Shown: in pieces, positions 1 through 5,424 of the stretch
Layout: each line of letters starts with the position of its first letter
Numbering within the stretch: position 1 is the stretch's first letter
Assembly: GCA_021815835.1 (NCBI GenBank)
Contig: JAKAZN010000152.1
Coordinates: forward strand, 1-5,778
DNA from: Pseudomonadota bacterium
GTDB taxonomy: Bacteria > Pseudomonadota > Alphaproteobacteria > Acetobacterales > Acetobacteraceae
Direction: 5' to 3'
DNA: 5,778 nucleotides
Program-made: the position numbers and the translations under genes
The notes under the pieces: generated by a model
The model's database searches: none
The model's input: the letters and a program-made list of their open reading frames with translations, nothing else
Told to the model about the DNA's origin: nothing

Positions 1-126
1 GTGCAGACGCCTGGCCAAGGACTGGGAGTGCCTCAACCGAAACGGACTCGCGTTCCTGCAATGGGCATCAGTGCGCAGGATGTTACGAAGCCTTTGTCAG
101 AGCTAGGAATGATCCTGGACGGACTC
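1..126 (+). mobile_element. Right end of an IS5-family-like insertion sequence (partial)
   Basis: This covers the transposase tail plus about 20 non-coding bases after its stop. The stretch at 107-126 ends in GGACGGACTC and is followed by TA at 127-128. Its complement would start GAGTCCGTCC, a plausible terminal inverted repeat for the IS427-like group of the IS5 family, whose members commonly duplicate a short TA target. The left end lies outside the window, so the matching repeat and the target duplication cannot be confirmed. The exact boundary (about 126) is inferred from where the terminus-like sequence stops. Confidence 0.5.
2..106 (+). CDS. IS5-family-like transposase, C-terminal end (partial, runs off the left edge)
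   Basis: Reading from base 2 gives 34 codons and a TAG at 104-106. The peptide begins CRRLAKDWE and ends LRSLCQS. The RRLAKDWE stretch followed by an FLQWASVRRMLR-like helix is the pattern I know from the extreme C-terminus of IS5-family DDE transposases (IS427-like group), where the final catalytic glutamate lies somewhat upstream. The DDE motif itself is outside the window, so activity cannot be judged. Base composition is visibly less GC-rich than in the neighbouring element genes, and the gene points toward the - strand genes, as expected for an independent insertion. The family call rests on this short tail only. Confidence 0.7.
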   Translation, partial: CRRLAKDWECLNRNGLAFLQWASVRRMLRSLCQS

Positions 127-171
127 TAAGGAGTGTCGCAATGTCGCCTGTCCCTGTCGCCGGCAGTGTCA

Positions 172-945
172 TCACCGGGTAGCCCATACCAGCCCATCCC
201 GTATGCTGATCCTCCCCGCGGCCTGTAACCCTTGGACTGCCCGCTGAAAGCTACGCGACCGGCTACGGGGTTCGGGGGCGGCGGAACATGCGCGCCGAGT
301 ATCCACCTCCGACCTCCACCGCGACTCCGGCACGCCTCGTAATTCTGCCGCGTCGGGCCAGCCGGGGCCGCTTGGCAGCGGGCGGCCTTCGCCTTGCGCT
401 ACCAGATCGTACAGAACGCGCAGCGCGGCGGCGGCGGATGCCGGCAACACCGCGCCTCCTTGCCTCGGCTCCGCTTCCTCGGCCAGCGCCGCCCGAATTG
501 GATCGCCGTCCGCGTCGGTCCCTAGTTCTTCAACTGCAACTGTGAACGCCAGCGGCGTGTCGGACGCGCCGTTGCGGTTCTTTGTGAAACGCGCGGTGCG
601 GCCCGGCCCCTCAGGGGCGTCGATGGTCAGGATCACGTCCGCGTCGCCCGCCAGCGCGCCGTGGCCTCGCGGCGTGTCGCCCGCTTTCGGAACATGGTGC
701 GCCGCGATCACGGCCGAGCCGCAGATTTTTGCAATATCGCGCAACCGCAGCACCACGCCACCCATCCCGTCCGGCCCGGATTCGTTTTCAGCTAGGCCAG
801 GAAAGGCGCGGGCGATCGTGTCGATACAGACCAGCGCAGGCCGGAGCGCGGCAATCAGGCGCCGTGTCGCGGCCAGGGTCGGGCTTCGGGGCTGCGGAGG
901 TCGATCGGGTCCGCCACCAGCGCAAAGTCTGATGCATCGCCCCAT
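172..945 (-). CDS. Primase-helicase, C-terminal part: Walker B to C-terminus, out of frame with the N-terminal part
   Basis: The frame is open from an ATG at 945, but only the part from about 880 downward matches the family; the first 22 or so residues are a shadow of the other frame. Counting from that ATG, ALVCIDTIARAF at 37-48 is a Walker B strand with aspartate 42. VIAAHHVPKAGD (79-90) is the conserved sensor-like histidine motif of RepA-like hexameric helicases, and FTKNRNG near 120 is the next conserved element. The C-terminal 100 residues end in SFQRAVQGLQAAGRI and DGLVW, matching the small winged-helix-like tail usual in these proteins. No stop or second frameshift interrupts it to the TGA at 174-172. 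I see no convincing ribosome binding site for separate expression, so this is most likely the stranded 3' half of the gene. Confidence 0.6.
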   Translation of the reverse strand: MGRCIRLCAGGGPDRPPQPRSPTLAATRRLIAALRPALVCIDTIARAFPGLAENESGPDGMGGVVLRLRDIAKICGSAVIAAHHVPKAGDTPRGHGALAGDADVILTIDAPEGPGRTARFTKNRNGASDTPLAFTVAVEELGTDADGDPIRAALAEEAEPRQGGAVLPASAAAALRVLYDLVAQGEGRPLPSGPGWPDAAELRGVPESRWRSEVDTRRACSAAPEPRSRSRSFQRAVQGLQAAGRISIRDGLVWATR

Positions 946-2048
946 CGCCGCGCGAGCGCGCGCACGCGCCCGATCATGCCGGTGCCATCCTCCGCCGCGA
1001 GATAAAGCACCGCCCCGCCCCTCACCCGCCGCCCGAAGGCGCCGCGCCCCTGCGCTACGGCATAGGCCAGGAAGGGCGCCAGTAGCGATTTGCCCGCCCC
1101 CGGCGGCCCGACCACCAGGCCGATGTCACCCGTCGCGATCAGCCCTTTCACGATGTAGTTGCGCGGTTGCAGCGCCTCGCAATCGGCCGGCCGCAGCACC
1201 CGCAGTATGCCGCCGGAATCGGCCTCCGCTTCCGGCGTCCATTCCGGCGCCGCCTCGGCCAGCGCGGCCAGTTCCTCGGCCGCACCGCCGGCTGCAAGCC
1301 AATCGCACACGTCCCCCTTCGCCGGCAGGTCGGGCAGCCGCAGCACCCGCACGCTCGCCGCGATGCCGCGCAGCGCCGTGGCGACGGCCAGCGCGTGCGC
1401 GTCGCCCGCCGGATCGTGGTCGGGCAGGATCACCACCCGCCGCCCGCGCAGCGCGTCGTTGTAGCCGTCGCGCCACTTGCCAGCGCCGCCGGGGCACGTC
1501 GTGGCGATCAGCAGCCGGTCGCGCAGGGCGTCGGCGTCTTTCTCGCCCTCCACCAGGAACACCGGCTCGCCCGGCGCCGCGCGCAGCATCTCGGGGAGGC
1601 GATACAGGACCGGCTCGATTCCGGTCAGGTTCCAATGCCAGCCGCCCGCGCCGTCCGGGCGCCGCTGCCGAAAGTCCTTCGGGTCGAAGCGCACTACCTG
1701 GAACACCAGCGCGCCCGCCGCGTCCTTGTAGTCATAGGTGGCAACAATCTTGCGCTCGGCCTTCGCGTTTGGTTCCTCGGCGCGGATGAAGCCGCGCTCG
1801 CGCAACCATGCCACCGCCGCGCCGTTGCGCTGGCCGGTCGCGCGGCCAACGAGGTCAAGTACCCCGCCGCCTTCGCCCTGTTCGTGATCGCGCCACGTCC
1901 CGGCGCGCGGTCCCGCAATGTGAACGGCCAGCGATCCGTGGGTGCCGAAGCGCAATTCTGTGCGGCTCGAAAGCGTGGCGTTCGGCGCGCCGAGCAATGC
2001 ACGGGCGACATCACCCGCGATCGCGGCGAACGGTATCGATTCGGTCAT
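855..2048 (-). CDS. Primase-helicase, N-terminal part: TOPRIM domain and Walker A
   Basis: This frame encodes 397 residues. Residues 1-100 resemble the N-terminal region of element-encoded primases and include a GTWRDHEQGEGG segment, but no CHC2 zinc cysteines are visible. Residues about 160-255 are a TOPRIM fold: FLVEGEKDAD at 164-173 carries the catalytic glutamate, PDHDPAGD at 209-216 is the acidic DxD motif, and KGDVCDWL follows near 244. Residues about 285-397 begin a RecA-like ATPase, with VVGPPGAGKSLL at 312-323 as Walker A and LYLAAEDG near 348. The last residues (RPWPRHGA, 390-397) do not look like the family and are the out-of-frame tail after the frameshift. TOPRIM-type primases make RNA primers for replication, and the fused ATPase would unwind DNA at the element's origin. 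The ATG start is supported by its 4-base overlap with the upstream stop. Confidence 0.85.
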   Translation of the reverse strand: MTESIPFAAIAGDVARALLGAPNATLSSRTELRFGTHGSLAVHIAGPRAGTWRDHEQGEGGGVLDLVGRATGQRNGAAVAWLRERGFIRAEEPNAKAERKIVATYDYKDAAGALVFQVVRFDPKDFRQRRPDGAGGWHWNLTGIEPVLYRLPEMLRAAPGEPVFLVEGEKDADALRDRLLIATTCPGGAGKWRDGYNDALRGRRVVILPDHDPAGDAHALAVATALRGIAASVRVLRLPDLPAKGDVCDWLAAGGAAEELAALAEAAPEWTPEAEADSGGILRVLRPADCEALQPRNYIVKGLIATGDIGLVVGPPGAGKSLLAPFLAYAVAQGRGAFGRRVRGGAVLYLAAEDGTGMIGRVRALARRWGDASDFALVADPIDLRSPEARPWPRHGA

Positions 2049-2413
2049 GTCGCCGCCCCCGCACCCAACACCCGACCCGCGATCTCATCAAGGACGTAAC
2101 GATGCTTTGACGAAATGCGCCCGAATCGGGGAAGATCGGTTACGAAATCTCGCTCCCATTGTCGCAGCGATCCCGGCCGGTCGGCCAGTGCGCGGCAGGT
2201 GTCACGCCAGATCCCCCGTTGCGGCTCGCGGTGGGGCGGTGGTGGCAGTTCCACCAGGTCGGGCAGCGCCAGCGCGTGCCTTGCCAACAACCGTTCGGTG
2301 GCGGCCAGTGCGGCGAGTCTTTCTGCATCGCCTGCACCACCGGCGCCGGCGGCGAGCCGCAGCGTTGCGGCGATCTTGGCACGTTCTGCGGGCGGCAATT
2401 TCGGGGCTGCCAT
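2045..2413 (-). CDS. DUF2786-like protein, unknown function
   Basis: The protein has 122 residues. The N-terminal half (about residues 8-56: AERAKIAATLRLA, then DAERLAALAATERLLARHAL) has the helical pattern of DUF2786: a KI-x-x-L-L-x-L-A helix followed by an acidic helix and a 'LL-x-x-H' ending. A proline-rich linker follows (about 57-64). The C-terminal half (LRQWERDFVTDLPRFGRISSKHRYVLDEIAGRV, 85-116) is a second helical block common in the same proteins of mobile elements. The biochemical role of the family is not known to me. The start ATG at 2413 has a strong Shine-Dalgarno (AGAAGGAG, 7 bases upstream). The TGA stop overlaps the ATG of the primase-helicase (ATGA), so the two are translationally coupled, pointing to a role near replication. 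The DUF2786 assignment is by eye and moderate. Confidence 0.75.
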   Translation of the reverse strand: MAAPKLPPAERAKIAATLRLAAGAGGAGDAERLAALAATERLLARHALALPDLVELPPPPHREPQRGIWRDTCRALADRPGSLRQWERDFVTDLPRFGRISSKHRYVLDEIAGRVLGAGAAT

Positions 2414-2420
2414 CGCGGCG

Positions 2421-2428
2421 CTCCTTCT
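2421..2428 (-). promoter_or_regulatory. Strong ribosome binding site for the DUF2786-like gene
   Basis: On the - strand AGAAGGAG lies 7 bases before the ATG at 2413. It is the closest match to the anti-Shine-Dalgarno sequence in the window. It fixes the start and suggests that this gene and the coupled primase-helicase are translated well even if the upstream gene is not. Confidence 0.75.
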
Positions 2429-2450
2429 GTGAGCGCGCGTCTTGCGGAAA

Positions 2451-2487
2451 TGGCCCGAACGGGCTACAGGATCGTTGCCGCCGATCC
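2451..2487. repeat. Two adjacent short inverted repeats in the gap between the AlpA-like and DUF2786-like genes
   Basis: The 122-base gap (2414-2535) holds two perfect small palindromes side by side. One is GCCCG-AA-CGGGC at 2453-2464. The other is GGATCG, 7 bases, CGATCC at 2469-2487. Both are too short and lack a T-run to be good intrinsic terminators on either strand. They could be operator half-sites for the neighbouring DNA-binding protein or weak mRNA hairpins ahead of the replication genes. I find no credible reading frame in this gap. Confidence 0.45.
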
Positions 2488-2535
2488 GATAGCCGTCCGA
2501 AGCCCCGCCGCCCGCCGCGCGCGGTGTTTCTTTTT

Positions 2536-2775
2536 TCAGGCGGCCCGGCGCGCGGCGTGCTCCGATGCCGACGCGGCGGCGGCCGACAACCGCGCTCGCG
2601 CCCAGTCCAGCGCCTCGGCCAGATCATAAAGGGTTGTGCGCCCGAACAGCCGATAAGCCGGCCCTCCGCCGCGACACGCGAGCGTTTCCAGGGTGGCTTT
2701 CGTGATCGGAAAGCCGTGCGCCGTCAGGGCTGCGGCGAGTTCGGCACGGCGGAGCAGCGCGGGGGTGTCAGACAT
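2536..2775 (-). CDS. AlpA/excisionase-like helix-turn-helix protein
   Basis: A small protein of 79 residues starting MSDTPALLRRAELAAAL. RRAELAAALTAHGFPITKATLETLACRGGGPAYRLFGRTTLYDLAEALDWARARLS (about residues 9-64) has the layout of MerR-type/AlpA excisionase helix-turn-helix domains: a first helix, a recognition helix (ITKATLETLA), a GGGPAYRLFGR wing and a closing helix that positions the next domain. Proteins of this class commonly act as recombination directionality factors or as transcription activators of integrase and replication genes. The ATG at 2775 is chosen because AAAGGA lies 6 bases upstream; an in-frame TTG at 2790 falls inside that ribosome binding site. The residues after about 65 are alanine-rich and unremarkable. 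It heads the block leading to the replication genes. Which promoter it controls is inference. Confidence 0.75.
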   Translation of the reverse strand: MSDTPALLRRAELAAALTAHGFPITKATLETLACRGGGPAYRLFGRTTLYDLAEALDWARARLSAAAASASEHAARRAA

Positions 2776-2799
2776 GGCCGGTCCTTTCAAAGTCCGGCC
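2776..2799 (-). promoter_or_regulatory. Inverted repeat enclosing the ribosome binding site of the AlpA-like gene
   Basis: GGCCGG (2776-2781) and CCGGCC (2794-2799) are perfect inverted repeats separated by 12 bases that contain the Shine-Dalgarno AAAGGA (read on the - strand, 2787-2782). The arm nearest the gene touches the start codon at 2775. In mRNA this would be a six-pair all-G/C stem with the ribosome binding site in its loop. As DNA it would be a dyad suited to a dimeric repressor. Either reading would give control over the AlpA-like protein. Confidence 0.5.
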
Positions 2800-2829
2800 G
2801 ATTACTTACGGCACCCGCGAGCCTTCATG

Positions 2830-2862
2830 TTGCTACCTCGGCGGGGGGGCGTCGGGTAGCAA
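2830..2862. repeat. Inverted repeat TTGCTACC / GGTAGCAA upstream of the AlpA-like gene
   Basis: TTGCTACC (2830-2837) and GGTAGCAA (2855-2862) form a perfect 8-base inverted repeat with a 17-base G/C-only spacer except one T, containing a run of seven G on the + strand. It lies in the 96-base gap between the stop of the unknown gene (2872) and the start of the AlpA-like gene (2775). The same TGGTAGC(AA) word recurs in the attachment region beside the integrase (5404-5515), suggesting that one DNA-binding protein of the element recognises both places. It could also work as a hairpin ending transcription of the toxin-antitoxin operon, but no T-run follows. Confidence 0.55.
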
Positions 2863-2871
2863 ATCCGCCGG

Positions 2872-3432
2872 TTACAGCGGTCCCGGCCAGAAACCGGCGA
2901 AGTGCTTCCCTACGGCGCCGGGCTGGCCGACGGTTGCGGGCACGCCCGCCAGCACCAGCAGCGCCGCCACCGCCGCCGCCAGCGGCGAGCGCGCCGATCG
3001 CGGCAAGCCGAGGCGACGGCCGGGGTTCGCCCGTAACAGCGCCAGCCGGGCCATCGGGGCAATCGAGTTCGCCAGGGCGTGCCACTCTATTGCCTGGCGC
3101 GGCGGCTCGCCCCACGCGGCCAGAAACCGCGCCCCCGCCGCCGCCAAATCGGCCAGCGCCCGGCCGTGCTCTGTCTCCGCCACCACCGGCAGGGCGCGGG
3201 CGGCGAGGGCGGGCAGGTCGCACGCCAGCGCGTCCCGCAGGCGGGTGGCCGATTGGCCGTTTGCCTTCGATTCGCGCCGGGCCGACGCGTCCGCGTCGCG
3301 GCTGCGGATGTAGTGGCGCAGCACCACTGCGATGTCGTGGCACTCGTATCGCGCGGCCGGCTTCCAGCGCGGCGCCGCGAAGAATCGCCCCAACACCGCT
3401 TGCACCGCGTCGGCCGTGATCGGGGCCGTCAC
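2872..3432 (-). CDS. Unknown protein, third gene of the toxin-antitoxin operon
   Basis: The frame encodes 186 residues from a GTG at 3432 whose bases overlap the antitoxin TGA (GTGA), a standard coupling arrangement. Starts further upstream would lie inside the antitoxin and read shadow sequence. I do not recognise the family. Visible features are a first helix and FFAAPRWKPAARYECHDIAVVLRHYIRSRDADASARRESKANGQ (residues about 16-60), which is charged and likely helical. A middle alanine/leucine-rich helical region follows, with GEPPRQAIEWHALANSIAPMARLALLRANPG near 105-140. The end is SPLAAAVAALLVLAGVPATVGQPGAVGKHFAGFW. That last part is hydrophobic but interrupted by Gly and Pro and ends like a small helix-turn-helix ('GVPAT..AVGKHFA'), so I favour a cytoplasmic helical protein over a membrane one. 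It may simply be an element housekeeping gene or could modulate the toxin-antitoxin pair. Confidence 0.75.
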   Translation of the reverse strand: MTAPITADAVQAVLGRFFAAPRWKPAARYECHDIAVVLRHYIRSRDADASARRESKANGQSATRLRDALACDLPALAARALPVVAETEHGRALADLAAAGARFLAAWGEPPRQAIEWHALANSIAPMARLALLRANPGRRLGLPRSARSPLAAAVAALLVLAGVPATVGQPGAVGKHFAGFWPGPL

Positions 3433-3728
3433 CGGGCCAGCGCCCGCCGCACCGCCTCCGGCTCGCGCGCGATCACCGCCAGCAGGATCCGCGCCGTCCG
3501 ATCTGGCCGCCGCCGGCCCTGCTCCCAAGCTGCCACCGTCGCCACGTCCAGCCCGAACGCGCGCGCAAATCGCGCCTGCGACAGCCCGAGCTTCGCGCGC
3601 AGCTCCGGCACGTCCGCTTGCTCGGGCACCGCCACCTCGTATTCGGTCAACGCGATTTCTCCCCGCAGATGCGCCGCCGCTTCACGCGCCGCCACTGCCA
3701 AGCGCCGCCCGAGCGCGGTCCGCCGCAT
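3429..3728 (-). CDS. higA: HigA-like antitoxin, XRE-family helix-turn-helix
   Basis: The protein has 99 residues from the ATG at 3728. Residues about 1-38 form the helical N-terminal part that would cover the toxin. DVPELRAKLGLSQARFARAFGLDVATVAAWEQGRRRPDRTARILLAVIAREPEAV (39-92) is a textbook XRE/Cro helix-turn-helix with the HigA-2 signature 'W-E-Q-G-R-R-x-P' after the recognition helix, ending as those proteins do. It would bind and neutralise the adjacent toxin and repress the operon promoter. It overlaps the end of the toxin gene by 47 bases in another frame. An in-frame ATG at 3791 would add 21 residues that are toxin-gene shadow. A weak GGAA lies just before 3728. The gene symbol reflects family resemblance, not a proven orthologue. 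Confidence 0.85.
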   Translation of the reverse strand: MRRTALGRRLAVAAREAAAHLRGEIALTEYEVAVPEQADVPELRAKLGLSQARFARAFGLDVATVAAWEQGRRRPDRTARILLAVIAREPEAVRRALAR

Positions 3729-4038
3729 GGATTTCCGCGATGGCGTCGCGGAGGTCTTGCTTGTCGGCACTGGAAAGGTCCTCCTTCGCATTCTTCGCGT
3801 AGATGTCGAACAGAAACAGCGTGTCGGCTGTCACCAGCACGAAATAGATCACCCGCGCCCCGCCCCGCTTGCCGCGTCCGGGCAGCGCGATCCGGGCCTT
3901 GCGCGCCCCGCTGGTGCCCGGGATCACCGGCCAAGCGTCGGGTCGGGCCGCAATCTCGGCCTCGGCCGCTGCCCGAGCCTCGGCAGTTAGCAGCCGTGCC
4001 GCCGCCCGCTCATAGCCGCGGGCCGCAATTACCCGCAT
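3682..4038 (-). CDS. higB: RelE/HigB-2-like toxin of a type II toxin-antitoxin system
   Basis: The protein has 118 residues from MRVIAARGYERAA at 4038. In the second half, GKRGGARVIYFVLVTADTLFLFDIYAKNAKEDLSSADKQDLRDAI (about residues 55-100) is the diagnostic strand pattern of the RelE-superfamily HigB-2/COG4737 group: 'GKRGGARVIY' before the central sheet and 'YAKNxKEDLS' after it. These toxins are ribosome-dependent mRNA endonucleases. The toxin gene precedes the antitoxin, as in higBA systems. The frame also has an ATG at 4053, but this lies inside the likely -10 box, so 4038 (or a GTG at 4044) is preferred. The basic residues needed for RNA binding are present, so it looks intact. Confidence 0.85.
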   Translation of the reverse strand: MRVIAARGYERAAARLLTAEARAAAEAEIAARPDAWPVIPGTSGARKARIALPGRGKRGGARVIYFVLVTADTLFLFDIYAKNAKEDLSSADKQDLRDAIAEIHAADRARAALGSGGA

Positions 4039-4050
4039 GGACACACAACC

Positions 4051-4078
4051 CATATACGACAGCGTAGGGGTGTTTCAA
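4051..4078 (-). promoter_or_regulatory. Sigma70-type promoter of the toxin-antitoxin operon
   Basis: On the - strand TTGAAA (4078-4073) and TATATG (4056-4051) are separated by 16 bases, a good match to -35 and -10 boxes in otherwise very GC-rich sequence. Transcription would start near 4044, leaving only about 6 bases before the toxin ATG at 4038 and making the mRNA essentially leaderless. Leaderless or short-leader starts would keep toxin translation low relative to the antitoxin. Confidence 0.55.
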
Positions 4079-4104
4079 GACCCGGCACGTCCGCAGCCCG
4101 GGTC
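4079..4104 (-). terminator. Hairpin overlapping the integrase stop codon, possible terminator
   Basis: GACCCGG (4079-4085) and CCGGGTC (4098-4104) are a perfect 7-base inverted repeat with a 12-base loop, immediately at the integrase TGA (4105-4103). Only two T residues follow on the - strand, so it is at best a weak intrinsic terminator. It sits between the integrase stop and the -35 box of the toxin-antitoxin promoter, so it would separate the two transcripts. Confidence 0.4.
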
Positions 4105-5380
4105 ATCGCGTCGCCCGCAGCGGCACCACGTCGCCGCCCGGCTCGGCCTCGCCCATGCGGCTTAGCGTCTCGCGCGCCACCGCGTCCGCCGCCGCCAACA
4201 ACGGCGCGTCGGCAAAATGGGTGTAGCGGGCCGTGATGCCGCCGCTGCGGTGGCCGATCAGCGCGCCGATCGTCGGCTCCGAATAGCCCAGATCGGCGGC
4301 GAGGCTGGCGAAGCTGTGGCGCAGCACGTGCGGCGTCACGTCCGCCGGCAGGCCGGCCAGGGCGAAGATGCGCGCCGCGAATTTCTTGAACCCGAGCATC
4401 GGCCCGTCGCCCCGCGTCGCGCGGAAGATCAGTGCGGAATCGCCCCGGCGCGGCCACGCGACCAGCACGTCGCACGCCGCGCGAGACAGCGGGCGGACGG
4501 ATCGGCCGGTCTTCGTATCGGGCAACGTCGCCACCCGCCGGGCCAGGTCAACGTCGCCCCACCGCAGCCCCACCGCCTCGCCGCTGCGCCAGCCGGTCAG
4601 GGCCAGGAACCGCGCGCACGACACCGCCGGCGGCCAGATCGCGCCCTCGGCTTGCCGCAGCCCGGCCCCGAGCGCAGCATATTCAGCATCGGCCATGCGC
4701 CGATCCCGCCGATTCTCGGCGAATTTCCGCACCCGGTGCGCGGGGTTAGTCTCCCGCATGTGGTGGTCGATCGCATAGGTGAAGATCGCGCCGAGCAGCC
4801 CGACCGTCCGGGTGGCGACGCCACGGCCGCCGCGTACGTTGGACAGCCCGCGCGGCTTGGTCTTGTGGCGTTGCGCTGTCTCGCCCGCCCCGACCGCGTG
4901 CATGAACCGCTCCACATCCGCGCGCGTCACGGCGCCAACCGCCATACGGCCGAGCAGCGGGACTATGTGCGCCTCGATGCGCCCGCGATCCGACGCCAAC
5001 GTGAGCGGCTTCTTGGGCTTGCCGCCGCGTACCAGCACCCGGCCCGCCTCGGCGTCCGCCATATATTGAGTGCAGAGGTCCGCGACGGTCAGTGCGTGGC
5101 GGCGGGCTTGCTTAGCCTCGGCGGGGTCCCCACCCTTCACCACCTCGCCAAGCAGCCGCAGCGCCTCGGCGCGGGCCAGGTCGGGCGTCCAGGGTGCGCC
5201 GTGGCGGCCGATGGTCTGCCACCGCGCCCGCCCCTCGGCGGTTCGGTATTTCAGCACATAGGCCACCGCGTCGCCCGTCTGGCGCCGCGCCCCGAACCCC
5301 GGCACCACCGAATCCCAAAGGGTCGCGCCGGGGGCCATTGCCCGAATTTCGCGCAGCCCGATCCGAACCCGCTCGCCCAT
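4103..5380 (-). CDS. P4-type tyrosine integrase
   Basis: The protein has 425 residues, normal for the P4/CP4-57 integrase family. Residues about 5-95 form the DUF4102 arm-DNA-binding domain (LWDSVVPGFGARRQTG, then YVLKYRTAEGRARWQTIGRHG). Residues about 96-215 are the SAM-like core-binding domain (LTVADLCTQYMADA). The catalytic domain carries Arg265 (TGWRSGEA), Lys290 (DTKTGRS), His351 and Arg354 (HVLRHSF), His377 (GHRSGG) and the nucleophile Tyr386 (ARYTH), so the active site is complete. It catalyses integration and excision at a tRNA gene; the 3' part of tRNA-Val lies 160 bases from its start. The ATG at 5380 is preceded by GGGGG 9 bases upstream. It is transcribed away from the attachment site. 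No frameshift or missing residue is visible. Confidence 0.95.
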   Translation of the reverse strand: MGERVRIGLREIRAMAPGATLWDSVVPGFGARRQTGDAVAYVLKYRTAEGRARWQTIGRHGAPWTPDLARAEALRLLGEVVKGGDPAEAKQARRHALTVADLCTQYMADAEAGRVLVRGGKPKKPLTLASDRGRIEAHIVPLLGRMAVGAVTRADVERFMHAVGAGETAQRHKTKPRGLSNVRGGRGVATRTVGLLGAIFTYAIDHHMRETNPAHRVRKFAENRRDRRMADAEYAALGAGLRQAEGAIWPPAVSCARFLALTGWRSGEAVGLRWGDVDLARRVATLPDTKTGRSVRPLSRAACDVLVAWPRRGDSALIFRATRGDGPMLGFKKFAARIFALAGLPADVTPHVLRHSFASLAADLGYSEPTIGALIGHRSGGITARYTHFADAPLLAAADAVARETLSRMGEAEPGGDVVPLRATR

Positions 5381-5403
5381 GTCGATGCGCCCCCGGTTTG
5401 GAG

Positions 5404-5424
5404 ATAGCTACCAAATAGCTACCA
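5404..5424 (-). repeat. Tandem arm-type repeats ATAGCTACCA, 11-base period
   Basis: ATAGCTACCA occurs at 5404-5413 and again at 5415-5424, one helical turn apart, so both face the same side of DNA. They lie 24 bases ahead of the integrase ATG. Inverted copies of the core word occur at 5437-5443 (TGGTAGC) and 5507-5515 (TGGTAGCTA). P4-type integrases bind short direct repeats near the attachment site with their N-terminal domain, so these are the likely arm sites. Confidence 0.6.

Larger units (their letters stand above)
172..2048 (-). pseudogene. TOPRIM primase / RepA-type helicase, whole gene, disrupted by a frameshift
   Basis: Two adjacent - strand frames together make one recognisable protein of about 625 residues. 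It has a TOPRIM primase region followed by a RecA/RepA-like (AAA_25-type) helicase, the usual replication protein of small integrative elements and satellite phages. The N-terminal frame (2048-855) holds TOPRIM and Walker A. It runs into a TGA at 857-855 just where the next frame begins to read as the expected continuation (TLAATRRLIAALRP, then a Walker B strand). Restoring one base around 875-890, or removing two, rejoins the frames; 1877 bases plus one is exactly 626 codons. No classical slippery heptamer is visible, so a true mutation or a sequencing error is more likely than programmed frameshifting. The start ATG (2048) overlaps the TGA of the upstream DUF2786-like gene (ATGA), indicating translational coupling. 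If the frameshift is real, the ATPase is cut before Walker B and should be inactive. Confidence 0.75.

Noticed and set aside
151..160. TCCCTGTCGC, identical to ten bases of the tRNA T-arm/acceptor (5571-5580), as a left attachment site
   Set aside because: Flanks do not match on either side, and the stretch lies among several TGTCGC repeats (134, 142, 155); probably chance.
870..900. Programmed ribosomal frameshifting in the primase-helicase
   Set aside because: No X-XXY-YYZ slippery heptamer with a following hairpin is apparent, and the needed shift lies in an ordinary C-rich stretch; mutation or sequencing error is simpler.
542..1789. A 415-codon + strand open frame opposite the primase-helicase
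   Set aside because: Its translation is arginine/proline/alanine-rich with no family pattern, typical of antisense shadow in GC-rich DNA; the - strand frame has clear TOPRIM and Walker motifs.
1942..2859. A 305-codon + strand open frame
   Set aside because: It spans several - strand genes and their gaps, with shadow-like composition and no ribosome binding site.
2882..2960. C-terminal transmembrane helix in the unknown third protein
   Set aside because: The hydrophobic run is short and broken by Gly and Pro residues and followed by a helix-turn-helix-like ending; a soluble helix is more likely.
4217..5407. A 396-codon + strand open frame opposite the integrase
   Set aside because: It is antisense to a complete tyrosine integrase and has low-complexity Arg/Ala/Pro composition.
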